From Closterium sp. Naga37s-1 (Eukaryota > Streptophyta > Zygnematophyceae > Desmidiales > Closteriaceae): a stretch of 64,000 bases of DNA. Where the stretch lies: positions 1,234,001 to 1,298,000 of the forward strand of contig CANJKZ010001018.1 of the NCBI GenBank assembly GCA_947471745.1, written 5' to 3'. Below the pieces are notes generated by a model. The model saw only the letters and a list, made by a program, of their open reading frames with translations, made no database searches and was not told the origin of the DNA. How positions within the stretch are numbered: the stretch's first letter is position 1; the number at the start of each line of letters is the position of its first letter. Made by a program: the position numbers and the translations under genes. Below, in pieces: positions 1 through 11,104 of the stretch.

Positions 1-2465
1 GCACCAGCTCCAGCAGCACCCCTAGTCCCAGAAGCACCTCTCCTGAGGCTGCAGTACCGCGAGTACCACTCACGCAGCTGCTGTGAAGAGGGAGGGTCTC
101 CAGGCGCCGTGCTCTCAGTCGCAGCACCCCCAGGCTCAGTACCCCCAGACGTAGCACTCTCAGGTCCAGCACCCCCAGGCTCAGCACCCCCAGGCTCAGC
201 ACCCCCAGACTCCTCACCCCCAGGCTCCGCACCCCCAGGCTCCGCACCCCCAGGCTCCGCACCCCCAGGCTCCGCACCCCCAGGCTCCGCACCCTCAGGC
301 TCAGCACCCTCAGGCTCAGCACCCCAAGCAGGACGAGAGTCGACAGCTACCTCGACAGGCTCAACCGGGTCTACCTGGGACACACCTGAGGGAGCGGCAC
401 CCTGAGGGGGGAGGGGGTCTACCACAGCAGCACCTGGAGCGAGGAAGAGAGGCGGGGGGGGGAGCGGGGCAGTGCGGTAGGGGAAGAGGCGGTAGTAGGG
501 GACGGACTCGTCGAAAGTGACGTCCTGAGAGGGCAGGACACGGCGCGAGGTGGCGTGGTAAAACTGCCAACCAGACGCGTCCGGGACAAAGCCAAGGAAG
601 ACACAAGGAATAGCGCGGGAGGAGAGCTTGTCCGCGGACGTATCGCGGACAAAAGCTCGAGATCCCCAGACCCGAAAACGCGACGCATCGCCAACCTCTC
701 CCGTCCAACGCAGTGTCGGCGAAGTCTCCGGAATGGAGACACGGGGCCAGAGGTTGAGCTGATGCGCAGCGTATCGGACCGCAAACGGCCACAGAAAGTG
801 GGGGGCAGCCGCATGGATCAAGGAGGTGCGAGCGACCTCCATGACCAGGCCAATGCGGCGCTCAGCAACCCCATTCTGCTGTGGAGAGGCCGGAAGCGTG
901 AACGACTGCTCAATGCCCTGCCCCTGACAGTAGGCCCTCAAGAGGTCGGAGGAAAACTCCCCACCTTTGTCAGAGTGCAGACGCAGGACAGGAAAGTCCG
1001 AGTGGAACCTCTCGCTGAGCTGGAGACGGGCAGCGCGGATCCAAGGGATCAAGACATCAGGGACTTCACCCTTGGTGCGCAAGGGGAAGACCGTGGTGTA
1101 GCGCGAGTAGTCGTCAACAACTATCAAGAAGTACCTCTCGTGACCCTGTCCACGGACGCGGGCTGGGCCCCACACGTCCATGTGGAGCGTCTGCAGGGGA
1201 GCAGTCGTCGGGGGAAAGGAGGAGGAGTGAGGAGCAGCGCGCTGCCGCCCCTCGACACAGGGAAGACAGGGAGGAGCAGGCGAGGGTGGGAGGGGAGGTA
1301 GAACCCTGGGAAGACCAGAGACAAGGTACCGGGAGTGCATGCCACGAAGGCGCTGCACTGACGGGTGACCAAGGCGGTGGTGCCAGAGGACGGTCTTGTG
1401 CGCCAGGGAGCGACACGAGCAGGGGGCCGACAGCTGACCTGACGCAGACGCAGACGCAGCTACCTGAGGGGACGCAGTGGTCAGTGTGTACAGGTCCGAC
1501 CCCAGCTGCCGAGTGAAGGTAGCCAGGTGGCGACCCGTCCGAGCGCACGTGCAGTGTGTCACGCGCTCGTAGGCAGGGGTGAACTGGTGGACACCCCCGT
1601 CCTGGAGCGCACTACCCGCCACCAAGTTCGTAGAGAACAAGGGGAGGTAGAGACCTGACAGTGTGCCCGACGGGACCGTAGGACAAGGGAGGACAGTGGA
1701 GGAGGTCGCAATGACCGGACCCCCAGAGGGGTCAGCGAGGGAGACAGCGACCGGCCGAGCAAGCTGCTCAAGGGCAGTGCGGTCACGAAAGAAACAGCGG
1801 GAAGCACCTGAGTCCAGTGTGAAGGTGTGCAGTGCCTCAGTAGACGCAGTACCAGAGGGCGCAGACTCACGAGTACCTAGAGCAGCAGCCTCACCAGCAC
1901 CTGGGGCAACAGACACACTAGCACCTAGAGCGGCAGCCTCACCAGCACCTGAGGCAACAGACACACGAGCACCTAGTGCGGTAGCCTCACCAGTACCTAG
2001 AGCAGCAGACTGGATACCGGGGTCAGGCGGCACACACAGGTGACAGGCACTCTCAGCACTAGTAGACAATGCATACATGGCAGTGAGGATAGCATCATAG
2101 TCAAGAGCAAAGATATCTACCCTCTGTCTAAGCAGCTCCAGCCAGGAGGGGAGCTCAGCGGCGTCGCCAAACTCTGTACGCCAAGTGTCGCTCAGTCCGG
2201 GCACCCGTGCTAATAACGTACGGGCAGCGAGCAGTACTCAGCGACCCTCTACTCTGAGCGTACCACTCACGAAGCTGCTGGGGCGAAAGAGGCTCGTGCG
2301 GACGACGCTGCTGCTGCACCGGGCCACTACAAGAAGCTCCCGAACTACCCACTCCAGGACGACTCCCACTACTGCCATCCCGACAACCCCAACTGGCGTA
2401 CCACTCACGAAGCTGCTGGGGCGTGAGGGACACACGCGGACGGCCGTGGAGCTGCATCTGGCCAC
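1..2465 (-). pseudogene. Copia-A gag end, protease and integrase region
   Basis: On the reverse strand this encodes, in order, the Gag tail with two PQQLREWY-type motifs (about 2400-2420 and 2261-2285), the aspartic protease signature LDSGAS (about 1820), the GAG-pre-integrase and integrase core (about 1500-560), and an integrase-RT linker rich in PGGAE-type pentapeptides (about 130-320). The linker has another LREWY motif at about 63-86. The closest relative in the window is Copia-D. The copy is broken, and the RT and RNase H lie beyond the left edge. Confidence 0.85.
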
Positions 2466-2937
2466 GCCAGGAGCAGCAGTAGCAGCAGTAGTAGTAAAAG
2501 CAGGAGCAGCAGTAGCAGCAGGAGCAGTACGGGCAGGGCAGTGCTCACCAGTGGTGGGAAGGGCAGGCGCAAGACGGCGGCGACAGCGGGGCCGCTACAG
2601 CTGTAGGGCGGGGCCGGGCCGTGGCAGGGAGCTCCGCGGCAGCTGCTGCAGGGCGGGGCCGGGCCGCGACGGCAGCTGCTCCAGGGGCCAGGGGCGGCTC
2701 CCGCAGTGGCGGCTGCTCCAGGTGGCCAGGGGCGGCTGCTGCAGGGACGGCTGCTCCAGGGTCCAGTGGCGGCTGTAGGTGCGGCTGCTCCAGGGGCCAG
2801 GGGCGGCTGCTGCAGTGGCGGCTGCTCCAGGGGCCAGGGGCGGCCGTCTCAAGGGCGGGCGTGGGGTAGGGCAGGGCGCCGCGGCGAGCAGAGGCGACTG
2901 CAGTAGTGAACAGTAGTAGCAGCGCGGCTCGGCTGGG

Positions 2938-3420
2938 GCGACGCGACGGGCTGGGGCAGCCCGCAAGGGCGACGCGACGGGCTAGGGCAGCCCGCAAGGG
3001 CGACGCGACGGGCTAAGGCAGCCCGCAGGGGCGACGCGACGGGCTAAGGCAGCCCGCAGGGGCGACGCGACGGGCTAGGGCAGCCCGCAAGGGCGACGCG
3101 ACGGGCTGGGACAGCCCGCATGGGCGACGCGACGGGCTAGAGCAGCCCGCAAGGGCGACGCGACGGGCTAAGGCAGCCCGCAGGGGCGACGCGACGGGCT
3201 AAGGCAGCCCGCAAGGGCGTCGCGACGGGCTGGGGCAGCCCGCAAGGGCGACGCGACGGGCTAGGGCAGCCCGCAAAGGCGACGCGACGGGCTAGGGCAG
3301 CCCGCAAGGGCGACGCGACGGGCTAGGGCAGCCCGCAAGGGCGACGCGACGGGCTAGGGCAGCCCGCAGGGGCGACGGGACAGGCTAGGGCAGCCCGCAA
3401 GGGCGACGCGACGGGCTGGG
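2938..3420. repeat. 31-bp minisatellite in the Copia-A leader
   Basis: About 15 copies of a 31-bp GC-rich unit beginning CAGCCCGCAAGGGCGACGCG, with few substitutions between copies. It lies between the LTR/primer site and the coding region. The equivalent leader of every other large Copia here has a different unit. Confidence 0.9.
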
Positions 3421-3511
3421 GCAGCTGCGCGTGCGGCTGTGCGGGCGGCTGCGCGTGCGGCTGCGCGTGCGGCTGACGGGCGGCGCGCGCGGCTGTCCTA
3501 GGGTGCAAGAC

Positions 3512-3672
3512 GGCACTAGTAGGGGCACTCGACGGCGCTAGAAGGGGCGCTCGACGGCGCAAGAAGGGGCGCTCGACGACGCTAGGAGGGGCGCTCGACG
3601 GCGCAAGAAGGGGCGCTCGACGGCGCTAGTAGGGGCGCTCGACGGCGCTAGAAGGGGCGCTCGACGGCGCGG
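3512..3672. repeat. 22-bp minisatellite in the Copia-A leader
   Basis: About seven copies of a 22-bp unit containing GGGGCGCTCGACGGCGC, next to the LTR-proximal end of the leader. It is distinct in sequence from the 31-bp array at 2938-3420. Confidence 0.85.
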
Positions 3673-3731
3673 CGGAACGGTGGGCCCAAACCAACGTCGG
3701 TCCTAGGTCCTGACCTAGGCGTCGGATACCA

Positions 3732-3868
3732 TGTTAGAATCTAGAAGTGAACGAGGATGATGAAACTAGGCAGCAGGGTGATACAAGTAGGCAACCCTAA
3801 CAATGTTGTACCCCCTAAGGCTAAACCCACTATAGCCTACACAATATAAACATATATAATGTTTGACA
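3732..3868 (-). repeat. 5' LTR of Copia-A (137 bp)
   Basis: It begins TGTTAGAATC and ends TGTTTGACA on the plus strand, with TG/CA ends, and is the same length as both Copia-D LTRs. The primer site reads TGGTATCCGACG on the reverse strand just inside it. Confidence 0.9.
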
Positions 3869-4931
3869 CGACTTTATCACAGGACTTCCTTCGACCTCAC
3901 GGGGACATGATTCTATCCTCGTAGTGATCGATAAGTTCTCCAAAATGGGTCACTTCATCCCGACCAACGCCACAGCTACAGCTGAAGCAACTGCTCGCCT
4001 CTTCTTTGACCGCATCATCACCATCCACGGCATCCCCGCTACACTCATCTCAGACAGAGACCCCAAATTCACGAGTAAGTTCTGGAAGGAGCTCATGGGA
4101 TTATTGGGGACCAAACTTGCGATGTCCTCAGCATACCACCCACAGACTGACGGATAGACAGAGTGACTCAATCAGGTGGTTGAACAGTTACTGCGTACAG
4201 CTTGCAAGGACGACGTCAGCCACTGGGACACACAGTTACCGACCCTAGAGTTCGCTTACAACAACGCGTCACATGCGGCCACAGGGAAAACTCCTTTCTT
4301 CCTGTGTTACGGACGGGAACCGCTCACACCACAGCAGCCAACCAGACCGGCACATGTCCAAGCCGCACACGACTTCGTCACCACCATGCAGCAGCTATGG
4401 GAGAAGACTCAGCGATGACTCATCACGATGCAGACCTCCCAGAAGCAGTATGCCGATCGACAGCGACGAGATCACTCAGTAGCAGTCGGAGATCAGGTGC
4501 TTCTTGACACACGCAACTTGAACCTGTCTCACCTCCCATCCAAACTCCGGCCTCGCTTCTATGGTCCTTTTCTCGTTGAGGCACAGGTGACACCAGTTAC
4601 ATTCCGCTTGCGCTTACCAGATACGTGGAAGCTTCACAATGCTTTCCATGTCCAGCTACTGAAACCCTACAAGGACCCCAACCAACAGTTCCAGGGACGG
4701 CAGCTACCGCCTCCACCACCTGTTCTCATACAGGATGAACCCGAGTACGAAGTGGAGCGCGTTCTCACTCATCGACACCGCGGCAGCAAGACCCTCGAGT
4801 TCCTGATCCGCTGGAAGGGATATGACCCCACTGAGGACAGTTGGGTTGCAGAAGCTGATATGGGCAATGCACGCCGTGCTCTCAAGGACTATCTTGTCAA
4901 GCAGGGTGTATCTCACGCCACCCAGCTTTAA
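3869..4931 (+). pseudogene. Gypsy-1 integrase C-terminal half and chromodomain
   Basis: The integrase core is recognisable from DSILVVIDKFSKMGHFIP through a DRDPKFTSKFWKEL block and the AYHPQTDG motif, followed by the FAYNN block and the GPF/Y region (RFYGPFLVEAQ). A chromodomain closes the protein: EYEVERVLTHR at about 4743, then FLIRWKGYDPTEDSW at about 4801. Such chromodomains are known in plant chromoviruses and are thought to steer integration to heterochromatin. This copy is a fossil. Confidence 0.88.
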
Positions 4932-4941
4932 GGGGGGGACG

Positions 4942-5309
4942 TGTGAGAGTACGACGGCTTATGCCAGCTATGCTTGCTTGCCTTTACTTTATTATGCTAT
5001 TTCTAGCTTAGGTTTATTTTATGCATGTATGAATTGCTTGATTTCCTAGGCTAGGTGCTTTCCTATATTTTATTATAGTTATAGCACCGAGCTAGGTTGC
5101 GTGCACCGAATTCTGGCTTTTCGGTTGTCACCGAATTGCCTTCTACCGAATTCGGGAAGGCTCTGTTCGGGACGCTTTGCGACCCTCGGAACCTTCGCGT
5201 AACACCTGGTTACTAGGCCTTGTGTCGAGCCTATATATAGCCTCGTGTTGTGCCCAGGTGTTCATTCAATTCAAACTCTCTTTTCTGAGCTCGATCCTAG
5301 ATCCTCACA
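4942..5309 (+). repeat. 3' LTR of Gypsy-1 (about 368 bp)
   Basis: It starts TGTGAG immediately after the purine-rich tract and is taken to end at CTCACA (5304-5309), which gives perfect 6-bp inverted ends. A TATA box lies inside it. The right boundary rests on the inverted ends only, because the partner LTR is outside the window. Confidence 0.65.
5232..5239 (+). promoter_or_regulatory. TATA box of the Gypsy-1 LTR
   Basis: TATATATA within CTATATATAGCC, about 290 bp into the LTR. This is a usual position for the core promoter of a Gypsy LTR. It is a prediction from the motif only. Confidence 0.5.
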
Positions 5310-5522
5310 GTAGCCATTCAGGCTTTAATAATGTTAATCAACAACACTGTTCTATCCTCCGTTTCTGGTCCAACTTCTTATCTGATCGAACTTCAAGGCA
5401 TGATCCCAAGGCGATGACCTCGGGAGTTCATCACTTCCTTCAAGAAAGCAAGTCGGTGAAGATAGGGGGAGAGAGTGAAGGCAGGGAGCTAGAGTTCATC
5501 ACTTCCTTCAAGCACCAATGAC
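5310..5522. other. Short interval between Gypsy-1 and the LINE coding start, with a 21-bp direct repeat
   Basis: No gene is seen. A 21-bp sequence beginning GAGTTCATCACT occurs twice, at 5424-5444 and 5492-5512. Part of this interval is probably the LINE 5' untranslated region, but I cannot place the LINE 5' end exactly. Confidence 0.5.
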
Positions 5523-5622
5523 CTGTTATAAGGAGGTGGTGCTCAGTCCTCGAGCAGCATCAGCTTCATTCGACTATCACTCGGCTTTTCTTTGGCTGCT
5601 TTTTGAGTATCATCATCGCACC

Positions 5623-7010
5623 ATGCCTCCGAAACGGACGACGAAGGCCACTGCGGTTGTCACACTCCCTGACGACCTTCTGACAGACCCGATCATCATG
5701 CCGATTCTTGCAGTGGATGGGGCTGAGAATCAAGGATCGATCGACACGGTTAATGTGCCGGCAGCCATGGACAATGCTGCTGGGAACGCTAAGGGTTCGG
5801 CCACTACTGCTGCTGCTGTCGCTGGATGTTCTGGTATGTCAGTGGAAGAGAAGTGTCAGGACAATCAGGCTCCTTCCGTGGCGACTGTCGATTTCCTGGA
5901 GGATGATGAGGATGAAGAGCTGGAAATCGACATTGCCAAGGAAGATGCTTTCCGTCTTCGTTATACAGCAATCTTACTCATTCCGATGGTGCTTTCTCAG
6001 GAGGTTAAGGCCATTATTCCTGCTGTCCGTCTCCTGATGACGAAGGTCTGGAGCTCGTCCTTGACTGAGAACGCTGGGGTCACGGCTAACATACAAGAAA
6101 TGTCACCTGGCTTTGTGGCGAAGACGCGTTTCTGCCGGCTTCAGATCTCCTTTCTGGATGAGCGTGATGCTCATCACATCAAGTTTCACGTTTTTTAGTA
6201 CCAGAAGGCGAATGCTCCAGCGATCAAGTGCATCTGGCAGCATACGGAGGATGCTACATACCTTAAGGAAAAAGCGGCTCACCCTCTTGCTGTCGGAGTG
6301 ATTTTCCGCCGAGTTCCTGCTACATTGTCCCGGATGTGTTGAAGGACCTGCTCGTTTGCTTCAAGCTGAAGATGCGCAAGCAGTCGGCTTTTAAGGAAGG
6401 GTTTGGTTTCCACCGCGTAGCTCACCCACTTACCGGAGCTGACACCGACGTGATCAAAGGCTTGGTCGTTCAGCACCCTAGTGATCGTTACCGCTGGCGC
6501 CATGTGGTTGACAACCCGATGGGATCCAGAGAAAAGCTTCTGGTCCACTACCCTGCACTGTCTTGCCTGCTCTGCGGTGGACAGCATTATGACATATATC
6601 ATGATCTGTTCATCATAGAGCGGCAGAACAATATAGGGAAGTGGAACCTTACCTTGGGAAAGTCTCATAGTATCAATGGTAACTGCATCGGTCATTTTCA
6701 TAACTTTACAGCTTTACCTCCTTCATCCCTCACTGACGATCTCTGTTGCGCTCGCAGCTGCCTCTCTGCTCTCGTCACTCCCATACTGAAAGACCCATCC
6801 ATCGCTCTTGTCTCGACCGGCAGCAACCGCGAAGAGTGGATCTGCACACAAGTGTGTTGCGGGAAAGCGAAATGGAAAACTTTCTTGGCCGCTGCGGATC
6901 ACATCATTACTGCGACTCACCTGCTGAACCAGGAGAAGCTGGGTACGGCTACAAAGGCCTCAATGGACAAGACCAACCTTGCCGGACTGAAGAAATATTA
7001 CAGCTTCTGA
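5623..7010 (+). pseudogene. LINE ORF1 (nucleic-acid-binding protein), decayed
   Basis: The ATG at 5623 has a good context (CACCATGCC) and opens MPPKRTTKATAVV. An acidic stretch (EDDEDEELEIDIAKED) follows near residue 90. The frame meets a TAG at 6196-6198 and resumes in another frame near 6320, so at least one nonsense change and one frameshift are present. The second half carries a zinc-knuckle-like CLLCGGQHYDIYH block (about 6565-6605), as expected for an RNA-binding ORF1 protein. The stop at 7010 lies about 110 bp before the ORF2 start, the usual LINE layout. Family assignment rests on position and the Cys/His block, because I do not recognise the N-terminal half. Confidence 0.7.
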
Positions 7011-7122
7011 GGCTGCAGAATGAGAACCGCGTGCTGTTAGGGATCGTTGGGTGGAGTGCAGTAGTCAGTGTAGTCACCATCTTCAGCCTGTGGATGAACA
7101 AGGGCTGCCAACCAGTTATCAA

Positions 7123-8674
7123 ATGAGTAACACAAATTTCTTCTCCTTAGCAGGCCTTGACGTCAACGGCCTAGGTGACAGAACAAAGCAAGACAGAGTT
7201 TCAACCTGGACCAGAACAGCAGCAGATATCATTATTCTCACAGACACAAGACTTCCCGATGACCATTCTTATTGGAAATCCCCATCCTTCACTACAGTCC
7301 TTACAACCCCACCTACTGACAAAGCCGGAGGCGTCGCCGTTCTTACCAGAGACCCTACAGTCCTCTTCACAAATACAAATACTCACCCGTCAGGTAGACT
7401 GATTGTAGCCACTGTCAGCCGGTTCGGTTTCACCCTCACCCTTATTGCCGCTTATTTTCCCGCAGAAGCAACCGATAGATGCTCCTTCTTGATGATCGTA
7501 GTCGGTCCGGCTTTTGACCAGATCCCCATTACTGACCATGTAGTTCTCCTGGGCGACCTGAACTCGGTAGAGGCCCCAATATTAGACCGGACATCCCAAT
7601 CAGGTACTTCTTTAGAAAATGATAGGCTTATTTCACGCTGCAGCCGCTTTCAGCTCTCAGACGCATTCCGCACGCTCCACCCTAAGCTCAAAGAATATAC
7701 CTTTTACGCAGCCTCTAAGCAATCCAGCTCCCGCATTGACCGCGCACTCGTTTCTTGCTCGCTTCTGCCGCACCTTGACATAGCTGCACACATACGACCT
7801 GAGGAATATATTTCAGATCATGGTTTCAGGATTAAAATCGCCTTAAAGATCAAAGCCTCTTCTCACCTGGGCCTCGGCATCTGGAGGTTGCATGCAGCGG
7901 CGATAGGCAGGCCCGGAATTCGGAATGCGGTTGAAGCTGCCCTGACAAAGGCGGCTGAGGAAGGGGAAGGGAACTTTGAGCTACTCTTGGGGAGACTCAA
8001 CGCGGGGTTGCGTTCATACATGAAGGAGGAGAACAAGAGAGTGAAAAAAACAACAGCTCATCTGGCAGAAGTGGTGGCGGAGCTTCATCAGGAGCAGATG
8101 AGAAACCCGGGTTGCCAGAAGACGCGCGATCTGCTACACATCAGAGACGCGCAGCTGAAAGAGTATCATGCGTCAAGAAAGGACAGGCTTCATGTGATGA
8201 CGGGGACAAACGTGGAACTGGCTGGGGAGGTCCCTTCCCCCTTCCTATCAGCGAGGGTCAAGGTCAGGAAGCAGAAAACTCAGATAGCGGAGCTGGTGGT
8301 TGGCGGCTCCAAGATTTCTGACTCACCCGGGATTCTGAAGGCCGCGACGCAGTAATTTACCGACTTGTTTGGTACTGACGGTCGGACGTCGGCAGAGAGG
8401 TGGAAACCACTTGCTGAAAGGAAGTTGGATGCAGATGCCACGGCTGGGCTAGCAGCAGACTGGACGGAGGCAGAGGTGAAGCAGGCTTTCAAAGCGCTGG
8501 CGGACGGCAAATCCCCTGGGAAAGATGGGCTCCCAAAAGAACTCTTTGAAAGACACTGGGACGTCCTTGGCAAAGAATTTCTCCGCATGGCGCAATCCTT
8601 CGCTGACTCAGCGTCCATCCCTGCAAGCATCAAGGAAGCGGTTACAATTCTGCTCCATAAAAAAAGGCAGAAGG
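7123..8674 (+). pseudogene. LINE ORF2, first part: endonuclease and start of reverse transcriptase
   Basis: ATG at 7123 is the likely start because the nuclease domain begins within a few residues (FFSLAGLDVNGLGDRTKQDR). An in-frame ATG at 7051 is possible. The endonuclease/exonuclease/phosphatase domain that nicks target DNA covers about residues 5-240, with LLGDLNSVEAP in the middle and SSSRIDRALVS and SDHGFRIKI toward its end. The RT N-terminal region follows (SPGKDGLPKELFERHWDVL, from about 8512). There is an in-frame TAA at 8353-8355 and no frameshift that I can see. The segment stops at the Copia-B insertion, where GAAGG (8670-8674) is the left copy of the target duplication. Confidence 0.88.
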
Positions 8675-8805
8675 TGTCAGATTTATATGACATAGCTACT
8701 GTAGGCTAGAGTGGGGTAGCACATATGGGGTACAGTTTTCTAGGGTTTGCTTCTTGTACCCAACTTTCACTTAGTCATTCTCATTCCTGTTTTTCTTGAT
8801 TCACA
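8675..8805 (+). repeat. 5' LTR of Copia-B (131 bp)
   Basis: It begins TGTCAGATTTATATGACA and ends TTGATTCACA. It matches 23594-23724 base for base by eye. An LTR this short is at the low end for plant Copia elements. Confidence 0.92.
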
Positions 8806-8823
8806 TGGTATAGAGCGGGTTCC
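8806..8823 (+). promoter_or_regulatory. Primer-binding site of Copia-B
   Basis: TGGTATAGAGCGGGTTCC follows the LTR directly. It resembles the initiator-Met tRNA site TGGTATCAGAGC common in plant Copia elements. It is a motif match only. Confidence 0.6.
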
Positions 8824-8934
8824 TACATGGGACCGTTCCTTCCTAAGGGCCCACCATAAGAATTTTTTTTTTGCTGCCCGCGCACATTGCGCCCTGCCCT
8901 AAAAAAAAAGTTTTTTTTTTTTTTTTTTTTTTTT

Positions 8935-9965
8935 AGCGGCCCCTACGCTGCCTCTACGCGGCCCCTACGCCGCCTCCCACGCGCCCCCTATGCGGCCCCT
9001 GGCGGCGCCCTGACGAGGCCCCTGCCGGCGCCCTATCGCGGCCCCTGACGCGCCCCCCTGGTGGCGCCCTGACGCGGCCCCTGGCGGCGCCTGACGCGGC
9101 CCTGACGCGGCCTGACGCGGCCCCTGGCGGCGCCCTGACGCAGCCCCTGCCGCGGCCCTGACGCGGCCCTGCCGCGGCCCCTGACGCGGCCCTGACGCGG
9201 CCTGCCGCGGCCCCTGCCGCGGCCCTGAAGCGGCCCCTGACGCGGCCCTGACGCGGCCCTGACGCGGCCCTGACGCGGCCCTGCCGCGGCCCCTGGCGGC
9301 GCCCTGACGCGGCCCCTGACGCGGCGCCCTGACGCGGCCCCTGCCGCGGCCCTGACGCGGCCCTGCCGCGGCCCCTGACGCGGTCCTGACGCGGCCTGCT
9401 GCGGCCCCTGCCGCGGCCCTGAAGCGGCCCCTGACGCGGCCCTGAAGCGGCTCTGCCGCGGCCCTGACGCGGCCCTGACGCGGCCCCTGACGCGGCCCCT
9501 GCCGCGGCCCCTTACGCGGCCCTGACGCGGTCCTGCCGCGGCCCCTGGCGGCGCCCTGACGCGGCCCCTGACGCGGCGCCCTGACGCGACCCTGCCGCGG
9601 CCCCTGACGCGGCCCCTGCCGCGGCCCCTGACGCGGCCCCTGACGCGGCCCCTGTCGCGGCCCCTGACGCGGCCCCGCCTCCTCTCAGCGGCTCCACCGC
9701 CTCCTCTCAGCGGCCCCGCCGCCTCCTCCCAGCGGCCCCGGACGCCGCCCTCTCAGCGGCCCCGCCGAGCCGCCCAGCAGCCGAGCCGCCGAGCCGCCCA
9801 GCAGCCGAGCCGCCCAGCAGCAGAGCCGCCGAGCCGCCCAGCAGCCGAGTCGCTGAGCCGCCCAGCAGCCGAGCCGCCGAGCCGCCCAGCAGCCGAGCCG
9901 CCCAGCAGCCGAGTCGCCGAGCCGCCCTGCAGCCGAGCCGCCCGAGCCGCCCTGTCCGGTAAGAG
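8935..9965. repeat. GC-rich minisatellite leader of Copia-B
   Basis: From about 8935 to 9700 a unit of about 13 bp (CCCTGACGCGGCC and CCTGCCGCGGCCC variants) is repeated dozens of times. From about 9750 to 9950 a GCCGCCCAGCAGCCGA-type unit takes over. It lies between the primer site and the gag ATG at 10027. A poly(T) run precedes it at about 8911-8934. Reading frames through it are repeat artefacts. Confidence 0.88.
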
Positions 9966-10026
9966 CAGCGCCTCTCTCACAGCACTGCCCTCACCCCACT
10001 GTTTGCACTGCTAGTCTACTACTGTC

Positions 10027-11053
10027 ATGGCTACCCCTAGTGTCCTCGCTTTTGACGCTGAGGGTCGGGCCATTGACTTTGACGTCTGGATAGATGACCT
10101 GCAGCTTTTCTTACAGTGCGATAGGGCAGACGGCCTCTCCCTCTTTGACCTCACTTCTGGTGCCTCTCCTGCTCCCGCCACTGATGCTGACGCAACTGTT
10201 CGCTCCCAGTGGGCCACGCGCGATGCTGCTGCACGTCTTGCTGTGCGTCGCCACCTGCCTACCTCTGAGCGTGCGCACTTTAGCCAGTACAAGAGTGCTC
10301 AGACCTTGTACGACGCTGTAGTTGCACGCTACTCCTCCCCTGCCACTGCTGCACTGAGCCGCCTCATGCTACCGTACCTCTTCCCTGACCTTGCTGCCTT
10401 TCCCACAGTCGCTGACCTCATCACGCACCTCCGCACTAGTGACACTCGCTACCGCGCTGCGCTTCCTGCTGAGTTCTGCGCCAAGAACCCCCCCCCCATG
10501 TACATCACCCTCTACTACATCGTCACCCGTCTCCCTGACTCCCTTCGCGTAGTCAGGGACCACTTCCTCTCGGTTTGTCCCACCACTCTCACCGTTGACC
10601 TCCTCGAGAAGGCCCTCCTAGCAGCAGAAAAGAGCATAGTCGCTGTAGGAGCCTCTCGTGGTGACCCTCGCACCCCCATCTTTGAGGGGTGTTCCCCCTC
10701 CCCTCTTTTGCCCTCTGTTGCCTCTGCTGCTGCGGCCGACCTCGCTGGTTTGGAGTCGGTTGGGGCAGCGTCTACCCCTAGCGGGAGACGCCGCCCTGGC
10801 AGGGGCAAGGGGGGCAGGGGCGCTGGAGGAGCTAGCGGGGGCAGTGGAGGCGGCGGTGGAGGTGGTGGAGGAGGTGGTGGTGGCGGTGGGAGTGGTGGCG
10901 GGGGTGGAGGTGTAGGTGGCGGCAGTGGAGGCGCAGGAGGCAGCGGCGGTGGCGGAGGGAGCGGAGGTGGCGGCGGTGGAGGAGGAGGCGGCGGAGGAGG
11001 TGGAGCTGGTCGGGGTGGCGCTGCGCAGAGGGTCAGCTCCGGTGGTGGTCAGC

Positions 11054-11104
<51 letters not shown>

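Larger units (their letters stand above)
1..3868 (-). mobile_element. Copia-A: 5' part of a Ty1/Copia LTR retrotransposon
   Basis: Reverse-strand Copia element that runs off the left edge of the window. Visible parts in element order are the 5' LTR (3732-3868), a tRNA primer site starting TGGTAT directly next to it, a long GC-rich minisatellite leader (about 2470-3730), the end of Gag (about 2160-2465), protease (about 1830), integrase (about 1500-560) and the start of the integrase-RT linker (below 420). The LTR closely matches those of Copia-D, so the two belong to one subfamily. It sits inside Gypsy-1, whose integrase sequence resumes at 3869. The copy is broken with several breaks and is a fossil. 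Its other LTR lies outside the window, so the target duplication cannot be read. Confidence 0.9.
3869..5309 (+). mobile_element. Gypsy-1: 3' part of a chromodomain Ty3/Gypsy element
   Basis: Plus-strand remainder of a chromovirus-type Gypsy element interrupted on its left by Copia-A. It contains the integrase core from about 3900, the integrase C-terminal region, a chromodomain (about 4740-4890), a purine-rich tract just before the LTR (AGGGGGGGAC, about 4931) and the 3' LTR. It is broken with a few breaks. The rest would lie beyond the left edge of the window, on the other side of Copia-A. Confidence 0.88.

Noticed and set aside
2938-3420. Regular 31-bp repeats that superficially resemble a CRISPR array
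   Set aside because: The units are contiguous with no unique spacers, the context is a eukaryotic retrotransposon leader, and there are no cas genes.
5310-5522. The 21-bp direct repeat as a transposon target duplication
   Set aside because: The copies are only 68 bp apart with no element-like ends between them, and 21 bp is too long for the families here.
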